Assembly (NCBI GenBank): GCA_964036155.1
Contig: OZ038422.1
Coordinates: forward strand, 32,573,201-32,637,200
DNA: 64,000 nucleotides
Reading direction: 5' to 3'
From: Diploscapter coronatus
Taxonomy: Eukaryota > Nematoda > Chromadorea > Rhabditida > Rhabditidae
Part shown: positions 13,501 through 25,500 of the stretch, in pieces
How the letters are laid out: every line of letters begins with the position of its first letter
Numbering within the stretch: the first letter of the stretch is position 1
Made by a program: the position numbers and the translations under genes
The notes under the pieces: generated by a model
Databases searched by the model: none
What the model was told of the DNA's origin: nothing
Seen by the model: only the letters and a program-made list of their open reading frames with translations

Positions 13501-14000
13501 TGGAATTTTGACAATTTTTAGTGGAACTAATGAAAGGCCCCTGCCCGATGAACAACAACCAGCTGGACTTCGCTCGAATGATGCAGCAACAGAGATTCTA
13601 TCAGGACTTCTGTCGAGTTATTCAAGATCAATTGAGTCTTCCATCTCCGGTCAAGCCGCCAGGTATAAAAATCATAAATTACTGATTTAAAAGATAAGTT
13701 AAAGCTAATTGAATTAGAATTTTTTACCTATATTTTGAACTCAGAATAGCAACAACTATATGACGGTTTAGCGATCCCTTTCTTTCCCCGCACTATTTCG
13801 TCCTAGTCTGCCTCCCTACCCTCTTTGACTATAGGGTCCGCCAGTCCGTCATTTAGTAACTGCCACTCAGAATCGAATTTTTACTTCGGTTTGAAAACAG
13901 TCTGATTATGATTACAGCTGGACTTCTAACTCCGGAACTCCTCGGGCATCAAGCGATCACTCCCACGAAACCTGCGAAGAGCCCTTTGCCCTGTACATAA
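10574..14000 (+). CDS. mab-9: T-box transcription factor, TBX20/MAB-9 type
   Basis: About 433 residues in eleven exons. The T-box domain spans roughly residues 115-320: GAELWKSFYDL, TEMIITKSGRRMFPTVKV, RYRYIYGKSSWQAAGKAEP, HPDSPFTGEQLQKQV, KLTNNE, LTSMHKYQPRIHVV, FPETQFMAVTAYQNQLITKL and KNPFAKGFRD. The RYRY...SSW, PFTGEQLQKQ and AYQNQLITKLKI wording is TBX20-like (Drosophila midline/H15, worm MAB-9), not TBX2-like. Near residue 47 the N-terminal part has FSIDQLL, which fits an eh1 Groucho-binding motif, known in TBX20 proteins. The tail is Gln/Pro-rich with no recognised domain. This is a nuclear DNA-binding regulator; worm MAB-9 patterns hindgut and neurons. The start follows TTTTTAG and sits at the head of a clean exon. 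Intron 3 (11135-12565, 1.4 kb) is exceptional beside 45-60-base neighbours and may hold enhancers. The orthology call is inference from motif wording. Confidence 0.9.
11135..12565 (+). promoter_or_regulatory. Large intron of mab-9, candidate enhancer DNA
   Basis: This 1.43-kb intron splits the T-box after TKSGR. It has no coding potential and no obvious hairpin transposon, unlike the other long introns of the window. It contains a TG-rich run at about 12271-12305. Intronic control elements are common in developmental regulators, so this is a reasonable place to look; the role is inference. Confidence 0.3.
13759..13854. repeat. Possible hairpin MITE in the last mab-9 intron
   Basis: Ends TGACGGTTTAGCGATCCCT and, reverse-complemented, TGACGGACTGGCGGACCCT form a short imperfect inverted repeat of about 96 bp. 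The middle carries the CCCGCACTATTTCG word found in other hairpins here. It lies in the roughly 256-base intron before the final mab-9 exon. No clear target duplication. Confidence 0.4.
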
Positions 14001-14130
14001 TTTGGCATTTTTATCTTCTCGATTTTTTGTCCATTTAGGCACTCATTTTTAACTTTATTGAATTGAACTTTTTCCGGTTGCTCTGTCGAACTTTCCATGC
14101 ATTTGTAGTCAAAAATTTGAATTCATCGAC

Positions 14131-14325
14131 GTCAGACCTAGGGAGCACTTTCGTCAGCCGAAAATAAACTAGGGAAACAGGCTGTACGAGCGAAATCATA
14201 GTTATGATACCACGCCGCATAAATGAAACTTTGACTAGTGAAAAGTTAGAGATAGAAAGCTTGCTAAGAAATATACAGGGGGTAGGTCGTAAGGAGTTTC
14301 GAACGATTGTTCTCTCTAGGTCTGA
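14131..14325. repeat. MITE family I, copy 1
   Basis: The terminal inverted repeats read GTCAGACCTAGGGAG and CTCTCTAGGTCTGA. The inside carries CAGGGGGTAGGTCGTAAGGAG. Direct repeats TCGAC flank the element (14126-14130 and 14326-14330), consistent with a short target duplication. Relatives lie at 23530-23697 and, in the other orientation, at 35243-35382. It sits just downstream of mab-9. Confidence 0.65.
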
Positions 14326-15096
14326 TCGACATGTATCTTGCCAATTTCATTATTCTGTGCTTTGATTTGATACTCACGCACCAAAGTTATCAATATTTCA
14401 AACGATATCTTCATAGTCGTATCAGCATAATCAGAACTTTGACTAATTTTCACATTGAATAGCTTTTCTTTATATTGAGCCGGTTTTTGGGTTTGTCTGT
14501 CCCTGTAAGGATTAAGTTATTTTCTTCGAAATTGAGATTTTTGGTTGTAATAGGCAATTTGTAAACCGCAAGACATCAGGTCAGAAGATATTCGAGAATA
14601 ACTTGAGAAAAGATATCTTGCTCTTCTTTAATCTATTTCGCATATTTTTGTGTCACGACATCATGAGGTTAACAAACTGGCATAATTGTCCGAGATTGGA
14701 ATGAATTGAATAAATTCTACAGTAGCTTGACATTCTATGTGGGTTGCTCAACAAGTCTATGTGTGCGAATTGGCAAATCGAAAGGAGATGATTTGTTACG
14801 CGATGGGATGATAAGAGAGCTGATAACCGAAGAAGAATGGGTCCTTGGGGAACACCCTTGAGCCTTCGAAATCTAGATGTGCGAAAAGGAGCAAATGACA
14901 ATGGGAAGCTGCGCCAATTACGCTCAAGTAAAGAGGAGAATTTTGTTTCAGATAAGTCTTATTTCAAAAGAATGCAATTTTACAGAATTTCACAAGTTGA
15001 TGCATTATCAAACGCCTCAAGAAATATAAACTTTTAAAGTAACTTTATTTTGAAAAATGTACAAGTTTGGATAAATCTCATAAGTTGGATGATCTA
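14326..15096. other. Gene-free stretch between mab-9 and the next gene
   Basis: No gene seen. A minus-strand AATAAA (plus TTTATT near 15047) lies just past the stop codon of the minus-strand gene ending at 15097 and is probably its poly(A) signal. Confidence 0.4.
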
Positions 15097-16020
15097 TTAA
15101 ACACTCCGAGAGAATCTCAGCTTCAGTTTCCTGGACTCGACGCCGATTTCTGGATACCCAAAGGATGAGGTCGGTCTCTCTTCGACTGGAGAAGTCAAGT
15201 CTTCGGTAGCTTCTCGCGATTCCTCGATTGGTTCGTTGTCGAGTTGGCTTTTGACGGGCCAATCCTCCTGAAGTTTAACAATTTTCATTATTGGATCATC
15301 CACTAAGTTATTGAAATTTTAAAATTATCATCGTCTAATTTCACATTCTCCGATCATAAGCACCATGGCAAATGGCATACTGTAATTTGTTACTTCCAAA
15401 GACTTGTTGAATGATCAAAGGAATTGAATTTACCTTCACCAAAGCGGCGTCGTACGCAGAGTCAATGGATTCGATGGAGCTGAATCGGCGGAGACTTTCG
15501 CATTTCCGCTGAAATTCGCAGTTTTCATCGAAAGGCGACTTCGAGGAACTTACGATTTCACGGGGCTCACGTCGAATTGTCGAGGCTTTTTTGGCCTTTT
15601 TATTCTCGAACCACGTGGGCGCCAGCCATTGCAGGAACTCCACACAGGCAAAATTCAGTTGCATTCCTGGAAATAGTCACTTTTTACCAATTCCGAAATA
15701 AGAATGCAAATTACCATGTTGAAGACGGGCCCGAGCGGATAGCATCTGCTTTCGAGTAGATAAAATGCCAGCGAATAATTGGGGACAAGATTTGAAGAAA
15801 ATGAGCTAATGAATGAATTTGGATAACTTGTTGGGATATCCCCGCCCTTCAATATAGCCAATTGTCTTTGACAACCCATCGAGCGATTCGTGCAGACTGT
15901 GGGTGCAAGTGAGGCACACTGGACAAATCTCAGATCCTGCAAGAAAGGATACGATCCCAAAAGTGACCGAAATATCATCGACCTCAAACTCTCAGAGTGC
16001 ATTGCCCATTGGCAGACGTC
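15097..16020 (-). CDS. Unrecognised protein downstream of klp-3, probable operon partner
   Basis: The exon structure is only partly certain. The two 3' exons are clear. One encodes MQLNFACVEFLQWLAPTWF, then a basic FENKKAKKAST stretch and a Ser-rich RRFSSIESIDSAYDAALVK. It splices at GTG AAG|GTAAAT to a last exon (EDWPVKSQLDNEPIEES ... SRKLKLRFSRSV, stop at 15097). Upstream, a frame with ICPVCLTCTHSLHESLDGL looks like a zinc-binding cysteine/histidine cluster and could join MHSE at a likely trans-splice start (TTTTTCTAG at 16021). The middle junction (15780-15860) does not resolve in one frame, so either an exon is misread or the gene is damaged. The first acceptor lies about 110 bases after the kinesin AATAAA, which is operon spacing. 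The function is unknown. Confidence 0.5.
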
Positions 16021-16135
16021 CTAGAAAAATTGATCTTTTGTGGTCTCCCTCTATTTTGGATCCTTTTATTGAGATATCTTGGCTCGAACCCAAGACGATC
16101 TGCGTGATTTGAAACGATTTTACCCAAACTTTATT
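16021..16135 (-). promoter_or_regulatory. Likely intercistronic region with poly(A) signal and trans-splice site
   Basis: On the minus strand, AATAAA (plus TTTATT, 16130-16135) lies past the kinesin stop. About 110 bases later comes the acceptor CAATTTTTCTAG| at 16021, opening the next gene. That distance is typical of nematode operons, where the downstream message receives an SL2-type leader. Co-transcription is inference. Confidence 0.45.
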
Positions 16136-16297
16136 CCACGTGAAATTTGAAAATGCTATGTAACAAGACTAGATGGCAGTAAATGCAATAGATATCATAA
16201 AACTTGGGAAGAAACACTGAAATCAACAAAACAACCGGATTGGAGCCGTATATTTGAGAGATAGTAGTCGATGAATGATAAATTTGATTGGTGCTGA

Positions 16298-19200
16298 TCA
16301 TTTTCTGGGGGATGGTGGCGCTTCTTTCCTTGCACTCTTCCTTATTCCTTCCCGTCGCAGCTTTGAAGTAGCTACCTTCGAGATTTTCTCAGCGAAGGCA
16401 ATGCTGCTCGTCGATTCAGTGACATGCCTCGATTCTGGGGACAGATGAACAATCACCAGAGTTTTACTGTCGCCATCTAAATTTGCGGTTTATTAGAAAT
16501 TTGTGAACACTGAATTCTTACTCAAACTGTCCTCCAACATTCGAGTCAGCTGACAATTCCTAAATGGAATGTGTTTCTGGTTCTGTCGCAAGGCGAGCAC
16601 GACGTTACCAAGCTCAGACAGGGATCTGAAACTTTAATTCTGCAAGGAATCTAAAAAGGCGATCCCACTTATTTATGGCTTGCGCTTCTTTGAGCACTTG
16701 TCCAGTAGCATTGGTTTGTGAAACTCGTTCACTTCCAGCCAAGTCCACCAAATTCAAGTGTCCCGTCGTCGATTCTCCAGTGATGGAGTTGACGCCGTTC
16801 ACGGTGACTCTGACGACGACGTGAGATCGACTGGAAGAAGCATTTGCTTGGGTGCAGGCTATCGCCTAAAAATAAACTCAGTTGTCTTAATTTCTTCCGA
16901 AAATTCACTTTATTGGCTCGTCCACTCTCCAAAACCTGAGACACATGCTCTGCAGAAGTGACAGTGATGGAAGTGCTTCCAGGCAGCGTCAATCTCCCAT
17001 CCTCACCCATTCGAATATTTACAGTCGACAAAGAGGAATTGAGCAAATCCCTAAAATAGCCCTATTTTATTGAAAATAACAATTGAGAAAGTTACCGTAT
17101 TTTCTCGTTGTAAATCTCGACCATCGACAATTGTATCGAGTACTTCGTATCGCCCTGTTTCTCGTTCGCTACTTGGAATAACTGAATTATCGCCCTGAAA
17201 TCATACATTCAGATGAGATTTTCGGGCTGAAAACACTTGTACCGTTGATTTATTCCAGGATCTTCGATAGGGCCTTCCATCGTGTAAGTTTTCCCACAGC
17301 CCGTAGCACCATACGCAAAAATGCACACATTGTAGCCGTCAATGCAGCTCGTTATTACTGGGGAGACTTCTTCGAAGATCTACAGGAAAACCTATCAGCT
17401 TTGATGAAGGATCGAAGAAAACCTCTTTTTGAGTTAAGGTCGTGGTCAGAACACGGTCAGCCCCATGACTCGTCTTCTTCCCACCCGGCTGCAGCACGTC
17501 GATCGCCCAATCGTCCATTTCGTCCATTTTGATCGCTTGCTCCCCAACTGCCTCGAGCATCGGTCGAATTCGGAAGAAAACTCGAATGTTCCCTGAAATT
17601 TTTGCAATTTCCTCGAATTTTCTCGATGTTATTTCGAATTTCTGCAATGTATCAATGTCATTGAAGATTGTTTTCGAGTATCTCCCTCGCATTATGCTCT
17701 TCTCTCCCAGTTCTCTTCAGTGCTGTCAGAGCGACCTTGCGCACCCTTTGGAGTCTTAGCGAATTCTGGGAATTCACTCTCCCTGTTTCCTCCTTTGCGC
17801 AAAACCAGTCATAGCATAGTCCATATGTGTCTCTATCTCTCACGTTAAAGGTATTATATGTACGTGCAGGGAGTATGTACGTGTTGTGTGAAAACCATCA
17901 TTATATAAATGCTAGGGGAAATATAGAGCAATATGTATGTATGTACAGACACACGACTTTACATGGAGACCCCCAAAGACCCGACGAAAACGGATAATCT
18001 CTTGGCTTTAGCCGTCACTCTTCTTCACCGATGACAATAGATTGAATTCCGATCGTTGGAGACTAATAATTATATGTGCGACAGGTTTTACCTATCAAAC
18101 TCACAATGCGCATTTTGAAAACAGGGAAATGCAATAACTGGAATGCAATATACTTTGTCAAATGAAGACGGGGCTTATTTGCATTTAGATTACTTTTCGA
18201 AAATAAACAAACAAACAAACGAATACCGTTAATTTCGACGAGTTGATTATGGAGCTGTCTGCGCTTCTCCATCTCGGCCTTGTAACGCTCGACGAGAACG
18301 CGGAAAAAGTCGGCGGTCTTCGATTCGAGCATCAACCGCAACTCAGCCATGCAAACCGTGAACGCTTCTTTCGTGTCTAGCGCCAATTGACGCAGTTCGT
18401 CCTAAAAATGAGCTTTGTTTCAAGAACGCTGATTTGAAGTCAACCTTTTCACTCTTCAACTCCTCCGCAACTCGTTTCAGTTTCTTTAGTTGCCCGTCGT
18501 CGATGATGCTTCGAGCCATTAGAGGATATGGGGGCTTTTCATTGTTTGAGGTAGAAGATTGCGTGCTACAGTTTTTTCCACTTGAAAATTGCTGTCCAGA
18601 GATTTGTTTACCTAATTCGACTCCTCTCTTCGCAGCTAGTGAAATCGCTCTCGTAGTCCTCATCTGTTTCCAGTAGCTGTGTCATCCGCGCAGCCTTCTG
18701 GTGCTGTGCCAACGCGGCTTTGAGACGTAGGTTCTCCTCGCTGAGCGCGCCGAAGTCGAGCGACAGCACTGAAATGCCCTTGAGGATTTGATTTCGTGCA
18801 ACGTAGCCCGGCGAGCGGCCTGAAAACACGCATCCAACAACAACCGAACACAACAAATAACGAAGACCCCAATGGGATGCGAAGCAAATCAAAGGAGAGG
18901 ATAGGCTGATGATATTAGCTGGAACTCAGACGCTATGTGTCATTCTGGCTCATCGAAATGTTTAACCTCAACATTTTGAACCCCAATACGTCCCGATGTG
19001 AGTCAGAGCTTCTCTAATCTAAAGCCAATACCAAGAAACTAACTAACCGCTACAGAAACGGAATTGACTACAAGACATGCAATAACTTTACAAATTAGTA
19101 TGACAGCCAGAAAATTAGCGCGACACTTTCACATGCCTGGGGTCTAGCGCCTTCTCACCTTGTATGAAGTCTTCCATGTTGGCTATTCGAGCTTCTTGTT

Positions 19201-19396
19201 CATCGATAATGTCTTCGAGGTTTCGTAGAAGTCGGTCTTTCGTCTGTAAAATGTTGACTTATGAGCTGAATAAGGAGGGTCAAACCTCTAAATGAGTCTC
19301 GAGAATTCTCATCTGGAGTTTCATATTGAGCAGCTCGACTTCGTGGATGTACTTGCATTGCTGGAAATAGTCCGTCGTGTCAGTCGCGCCTTCCAT
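16298..19396 (-). CDS. klp-3: C-terminal motor kinesin (kinesin-14, KIFC3/KLP-3 type)
   Basis: About 600 residues, matching the worm KLP-3 length. It begins [21 protein letters not shown] just after the acceptor GTGTTTAG. Residues about 1-240 are a charged coiled-coil stalk (for example [40 protein letters not shown]). The motor is C-terminal, directly after the kinesin-14 neck: [11 protein letters not shown] (about 239), P-loop [16 protein letters not shown] (about 315), SSSRSH (switch I), [11 protein letters not shown] (switch II) and [16 protein letters not shown] short basic tail follows. Kinesin-14 motors walk to microtubule minus ends and act in spindle focusing or minus-end transport. 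The P-loop differs from the common GQTGSGKT but keeps the GxxxxGKT core. Twelve or so introns are mostly near 45 bases; one of about 630 bases precedes the motor. The stop is at 16298. Orthology to klp-3 is inferred from architecture and size. Confidence 0.9.
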
Positions 19397-22300
19397 TCTT
19401 CGGCCAAATACCTAAACACTCGACAATGTCTCGGAAGATCTCCACACCAACGAAAATACGCGTATTCATTCAGGCAGAGTAATTTGATTACAAATGAAAA
19501 GCTTATATCTTGATTCTTAGAAATTATAATTGTACGGAATTTCGAAATCAGCAATTTCAAATGAGAGGATTTACGCCTATTTACACTTGGAGACATGGAA
19601 AATATCTAGTTTTGTTTGTAACGCGGGAAAGTTGATTTCTGCAAAACACGGCAATTTGTCGGAGTGAAATCTCCCGCGATTTACCTCCACAACTGGTCAG
19701 GTTATAAAGAGAACGAGGAATTGTGTGTTAGGAAAACAAAAACGAAAGCGCATGAGCAATTTGCTAGGAGAGGCCAGCGCGCAACGTTCCTTGCCCTAAG
19801 TCCCGCTTAATGTACCGTTCCTCTATCGTCTCATACGATTTGCTTGGCGCTCTCTCGACATACGTTCCAGCCTCCCTCAAGCACTCATTTTCCTCTAGAC
19901 GAATATTTGCTGGACGGATTTCAACATCTCCGCGTGTTCCAGAATTACCTCCGCAGATTAGCACCGAAATTTCAAACGCAATCGAAATTTGCGCAGAAAA
20001 ATTCTGCAAATTCTTCTCGAACCACTTGAAAAGGTGGGAAGACCCAAAATGGAAAAGTTGAAGTTTCATGAATTAAAAATCATTGGGAAGACAAGTTGGA
20101 GCAAATAAAGGAGCGTCATTTCTTTGAGTTGGCGTGAAATTTTGGGGATGCGGAAAAAGTTGGGATCCAGTCGAGGAATTGCAACACTGAAATTCAGTGA
20201 ATGAATCGCGAGAAAGGGCAGCAGGCGTTTCCCTTTTCCATTGTTCATTTTCTCTCGGTCTCGTTTTTTCTCTTTTCTGTCCCCGATCCTTCGCCCATGC
20301 TCCTCCGGCTAATTCCGATTGATCTACTGCATTCTATTTCGCAGCGGCTTTGTCAATCTCGCACCTCGTTTTTCGGTCTGAATTCTCGATAACGCACCCA
20401 GAAAAAGCACTGAGATACAAAATTAATGGAAATTTCGCTCCCTGACGAGAATTGGGATTTCGGACGACGAAAAACAAGAAAAACACGAGAAATAATATGG
20501 GTTTCTATCGGTCATTGCGCTAATTTGCAGCGGACTTTGGAAGCCGAAAATGTGCCCTAATTACGCTCCGATAAGCTTATCCAATTTCACGGATGGTAAA
20601 AATGCATGGTATTTGAAAATTTTCAAGAATGAACGATATATCGATCCGGGAGGGTACGAAATTCGCGGAAAATTATCGTCAAAACAACACAATGCCTAGA
20701 GGACGGGTGAATAAATTCGCGGATAAAGCGAAAGAGAACGGCTATTTGAGAGAAATTGGAGAAAGAAAGGGACGAAACCTTACTAGAGAGAGAAAGAAAG
20801 AGGCAGTTAGCTGGACATAATTTTGAGAGAGAAAGAGAAGAAAAGAGGATGTGTGAGAGAAAAAGATCAATACATGTGGTGTATATGCTCTCTAGGGGGT
20901 CATTCTAGGAAGTCCTCTGACCGAAATTTAAATATTCTTGCGAAGCAACATAGATATAATCCTATTATAGTTGGTCTATTAGATTCCGCCGAGTTTTTTC
21001 TGGAACAATTACGTCTAAGAAGATCCGGAATTTGTCTTCTAGAAGGAACGCCCATTTTTCGATCCAAGTTCAGAGTGAAAGTCAACGAAATAAGTTTGTG
21101 GCGGATTTCCTATTCAAATTATTTAGGCTAAGAGACTTGCGATTGAGATTCTTAGTCGATTTATTGTCAATAACCGATGAAAGACAAACTAAGTGAAACG
21201 GAATTTACTTCATTGTTTTGCAAGAACTTAGCTAGTTTTCTTTGATTGATAAAAATAATTTTGACGGCCATTTGAAAATACGCAACGCACACTTAGTATT
21301 TACCAATAAATGCATCATTTATTTTTTCTCAGTATATCGGCCTTTCACAATAAATTGAACACAAGAATTTCTATATGAAATTACGAGTGTTTATAAGACG
21401 GAAGTTATAATTCGAAAAATGTTGGCGTGAAGATGAAACAAGTATCTCTGTCGTGCGTGAACAAATATGCGAGAGGGCAAAAGGGAAAAGTGAGTGACAT
21501 GACGAAGAGAAATCATAGAGAAATAGGTGAAAATTGAATGATGTATGTGTGGGGTGAGTAGTAAAATGGAGCAGCAGAGGGTGGAGAGAGAAAAAAGCCG
21601 AAGAGTGAGGTAAAATAGAAGTATTAGGTTTCCATCACAACGAAGAGAATTTTCTCCTCTACCCAGGTACGAAGATGCGAAATTTTCGAGAGCCAGTCCT
21701 GCCAAAATCTCGCAAAGTTTGTACTTTTTACACGAGTCGCGAGCGCTCATCTTTCAATCGAAAAATGCAAGCGTCTCGAGATAAGTAATGCAATTTTTCG
21801 GTAGCTTCAGTACATACCGACGTTCAAAATAGACGTCCCTCTAGCGTGTTGTGCATGCCTATTGAATTTCGAAGTTATTTGAAGAGGAAGAAGCAATTAA
21901 AAATTTATTCTCGTATCAACAACAGGAAATGAAAATTTTATACGATGTAAAATATATCTTTGATGATGATTCGTATACTTCGAATGACCGAAAACTTGAG
22001 ACGAGATAAAAGGAGTCTTTCTTTTTCTCCCTTTGTGCACCTCGGAATGCGCGAGAGGCGAGCATTTGCTCGCTATGCATTCATTTATTTTTTGTTCGTT
22101 TTTCTCACTTTTAAGGGCAATTATTGATAGTTAGTCCATTAACTTCTATCAATATCGGGAGGAAGACAATTGCCAAATGCTTTTTGCGAAAATCCCGTTA
22201 GATTCGATGAAAGAACGGCGAAAGAAAGAAAATAAAAAGAATCGACAAATTAACGAATGTCGTCAAAGTGCGCATTTTGAGGTTCAAAGGAAGGGAAGGG

Positions 22301-22587
22301 GGAAAAATGCTCCTTTTATTTCGTCTCAAGTTATCGATCATTTACAATATCATTCTCACTCTATCATGTTCATCGGCAAGGAAGATCGGGTCGCGCAATG
22401 ATCTATTATCACAGAATTATTCGTTGTATCACGAAAAGAAAGTGCATGTGTGAAATAGTTCAAATTTTAAAAAAGTGAAGTTGAAGTTGGCTTAAAAATC
22501 GATGCGGTATGGCGGCGCTTACTAACACTTTGCAATTATTATGCATGAAAAAGTTTATCGTTAATGAACATGATAAAAATGGTGCGT
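19397..22587. other. Gene-free region upstream of klp-3
   Basis: No gene seen in this 3.2 kb. Open frames up to 119 residues exist on both strands but are low-complexity or Arg/Lys/Glu-rich (for example 20629-20880, where GAGA-type purine runs dominate) and have no partner exons. The 3' part ends at the stop of the G-alpha gene. Confidence 0.45.
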
Positions 22588-25500
22588 TTATAGAAAACCA
22601 ACTCGCTCAAGACTGACTTTAAAGACCACGTCTACGCACGACTCGAAAACTCTGTCGATGTTCCGTGTATCAGTAGCATTTGTGAAGTGCGTATCTGAAT
22701 TTGAAATGTTATATAAAAATTATGGTTCTATTCTATTGTGCAGGAAATCCAAAATTACGAAATGCTCGATCCATCATTCTAATGAGCAAAGAAATACTCA
22801 ATTAAATTTTCGAAAAATTCGCGTATAGTAACATATAAAATAGTATGTGAAGATAATCTTAACTTTTACTCAGTCTCTTGTATTCCACGCTCACATCTAC
22901 TTTTTTTCTTTTCTCCTATATCTTCGCAAAAAGTGGGTATGGAATACAAAAGGCCTTTTTATTTTATTCTGTTATTTCGTATGCTACGATGTTATGATTT
23001 CCAAACCTGTCAAAAATGAATAGAAATTTCCTTACAAAGCGGTTTTTCATGTTGAATATCATTGCTGACCAATCGGTTAAACCTATCATTAACGTACTGA
23101 GCCTGTTCTTCATAGCCCTCGCCTCCCTTGTAATCTTTAAAACATACACCGATTGAGTATTTCTTGATTCTCTCCTGAAATTCTAATTCAAAATATTCTT
23201 TAACTAAAAAACTATACCTTGAAAATATCAATTTTATTCAAAAACAGTATCATCGCTGTGCGCTTGCCGAAACAGGGATTATTTCCGATCTTCTTGAATA
23301 ACAACATGCTATATTTGAGTTTGTTCTGGAATAAAAATGTACATTTTTCTAGAATAAAGGAGAATAAGACCATATTGATATCGCCATCATCGATGTGTGA
23401 ATTGAAAGTACTAATATCGGCGATGAAAAGTACACCGGACGCATTTTCAAAGCAATAGATCCACTTTCGTTGCTCGGATCTTTGACCTCCTACGTCCACC
23501 ATTCTGGAAATCAATTCAAATTTCTGCACTCAGACAGACTCAGGGAGAACTTTCATCAGACAAAAAGGCAAGCTATAGGGGGTAGGTCGTACGAGCGAAT
23601 TTATCATTATATGATTTCAGGTGGCAATCATGAAAATTTCGACTAATTGCAGGTTAGAAAGGGGAATTTCTTAAGCAAATTTGCATGAAACTTCTGACGA
23701 TAGCCCTCCTCCGTTAAACCTGGACTTGAACTCATTCGATGATTACTTGAGTATGGCGTGCTTATAGGGGAACTCGATTTCGTTGATGCCTGTCGTCGGT
23801 ACTCTCGCCCTGATGACATCTTTCTCAGTGGGTTGATACCCGGGCTCGCCGATTCGATCGATTTCGTCCAAGAAGCTCAATTCGATCGGTTTAATTCGTT
23901 CGCAAGTAAAATGTACACAGCATGAGCGTCATGTGCAATTCATAAGGCAGTTTTTAGAATACGGCACGGCATGATTTTCAATAGATTTGAAATAGTCCCT
24001 TCTTTTTTCATACTATAATAAAATCGTGTCGTGAAATAGCGGCTGCCTACTTATAAATATCACGGTGCGATTTGATAGGAATTATGTCGCCATATTTCTT
24101 TTGCTTGAATCTTCAATTTTAAATTTGGAAATTCATACTAAATTGCCGAATCCAAAAGCTCAATCTCGTCGCTTCGTCTCTTCACAGTTTGTATGCAATT
24201 CGATTGGTAGAGCATGGAAATTGCACAAGCCAAATCGTACGATAATTCGACGTCAGAAGGCCGGACCTGAGCGACGTAAGCAGTGAAGAATACGTAGGCT
24301 TTCTGAAAATTGTCCTATAAAATTCGAATTTCGGATAAGGCTTATTAAGCCAAAAATTTCATACAAATCTTATTGCCGAATAACTTTTGTATCAGTAGTC
24401 GTCTTTAGAAAAAATGCTATTTTTCGTACTAATTTGAAAGTCTGTCTAGACGAGGGCTTTAAAATGAAGTTTTAATTTGTGAGTTATGCCCAGGGATGTA
24501 CGCGGCCCATAAAAATTGGGACCCGGACATCGAAAATTTTCTTAATACGGACCCAGATCGAACTCGGACATTAGTTAATCCCCGAGTTCGGGTTCGTAGA
24601 TCTCTGGTTATACCTGAACTTTCTCATCCGCATCAATTTGAAGCTGGAATTTCTCAGCGCCTTTGAGCAGCTGACTCATCGAGACGACTACGTTACTATG
24701 GACGAGGTAACGGAAGTTCACGTAATCTAATTCGCTGAAGCCGCCCATGTGAAGGATTCGAAAATAATCTCATTAACAATTTTTAACGAAGGCGAAGATT
24801 AGTAAACCGTCATGACATTATGATACAAGCTATAAGGGAAATAATTAGAGCTTGAGATTTCTTGGACGCTGGCACGTTAAACATGACAGCGAGAGGAAAG
24901 GCAAAATAGCATAGCGACGCGCGACGGCAGACAGTGAGAAAAAAGCGAATATTTTTCTCATTACCTGTCACCGCGCTTTCCCATGCTATTTCTCTTTTGT
25001 TCGTGTTGTTATATTTAACACGTCACTGTCCAAAATTTTAAGCCCTGGAAATAATGCAAGCAAGGATAGAAATTGTATCTTTCTTCCACACAATTTTTTC
25101 AGACCCTTGCCATGAAGTTTTACGGTTTACAGTTTGCCATTAATTTGATTCTTACTTCATCTGTTTGAATATCGTGCTTTTGCCTGATTCGGGTCCTCCT
25201 GAATTATATTTGTTCATTAAATGTGCGTATAAATGTCTGGATGATCGAGAATTTTGGATCTCTTGCACTAGTTACCCTCAAATTACTCTTACCTTTTTGC
25301 AAAAGCTACACCTTTTTCTGAAAAATAGCATAAGGAAGAGGAAAAAGGATAACTTCTATAAAAGAGTAAGAATAACTTGAGGGTAACTAGTGCAGAAGGC
25401 CGAATTTTGGGCTTGACTCTCAGCGTTACGACGAAACATGAAGAATCATATCGACGTTAGAGATTTTCTTAACCTTATCCTAGAATTACATTCTGTTTCG

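Noticed and set aside
16738..17530. Plus-strand open frames opposite the kinesin motor
   Set aside because: Antisense shadows of strongly conserved minus-strand motor exons.
20629..20900. Arg/Lys/Glu-rich open frames
   Set aside because: Come from purine-rich GAGA-type sequence; no splice partners.
24480..24610. Possible tRNA around CCCGAGTTCGGGTTCGTAGA
   Set aside because: A B-box-like word is present but no A box or cloverleaf; it is part of a short GGACCC self-similar stretch in a G-alpha intron.
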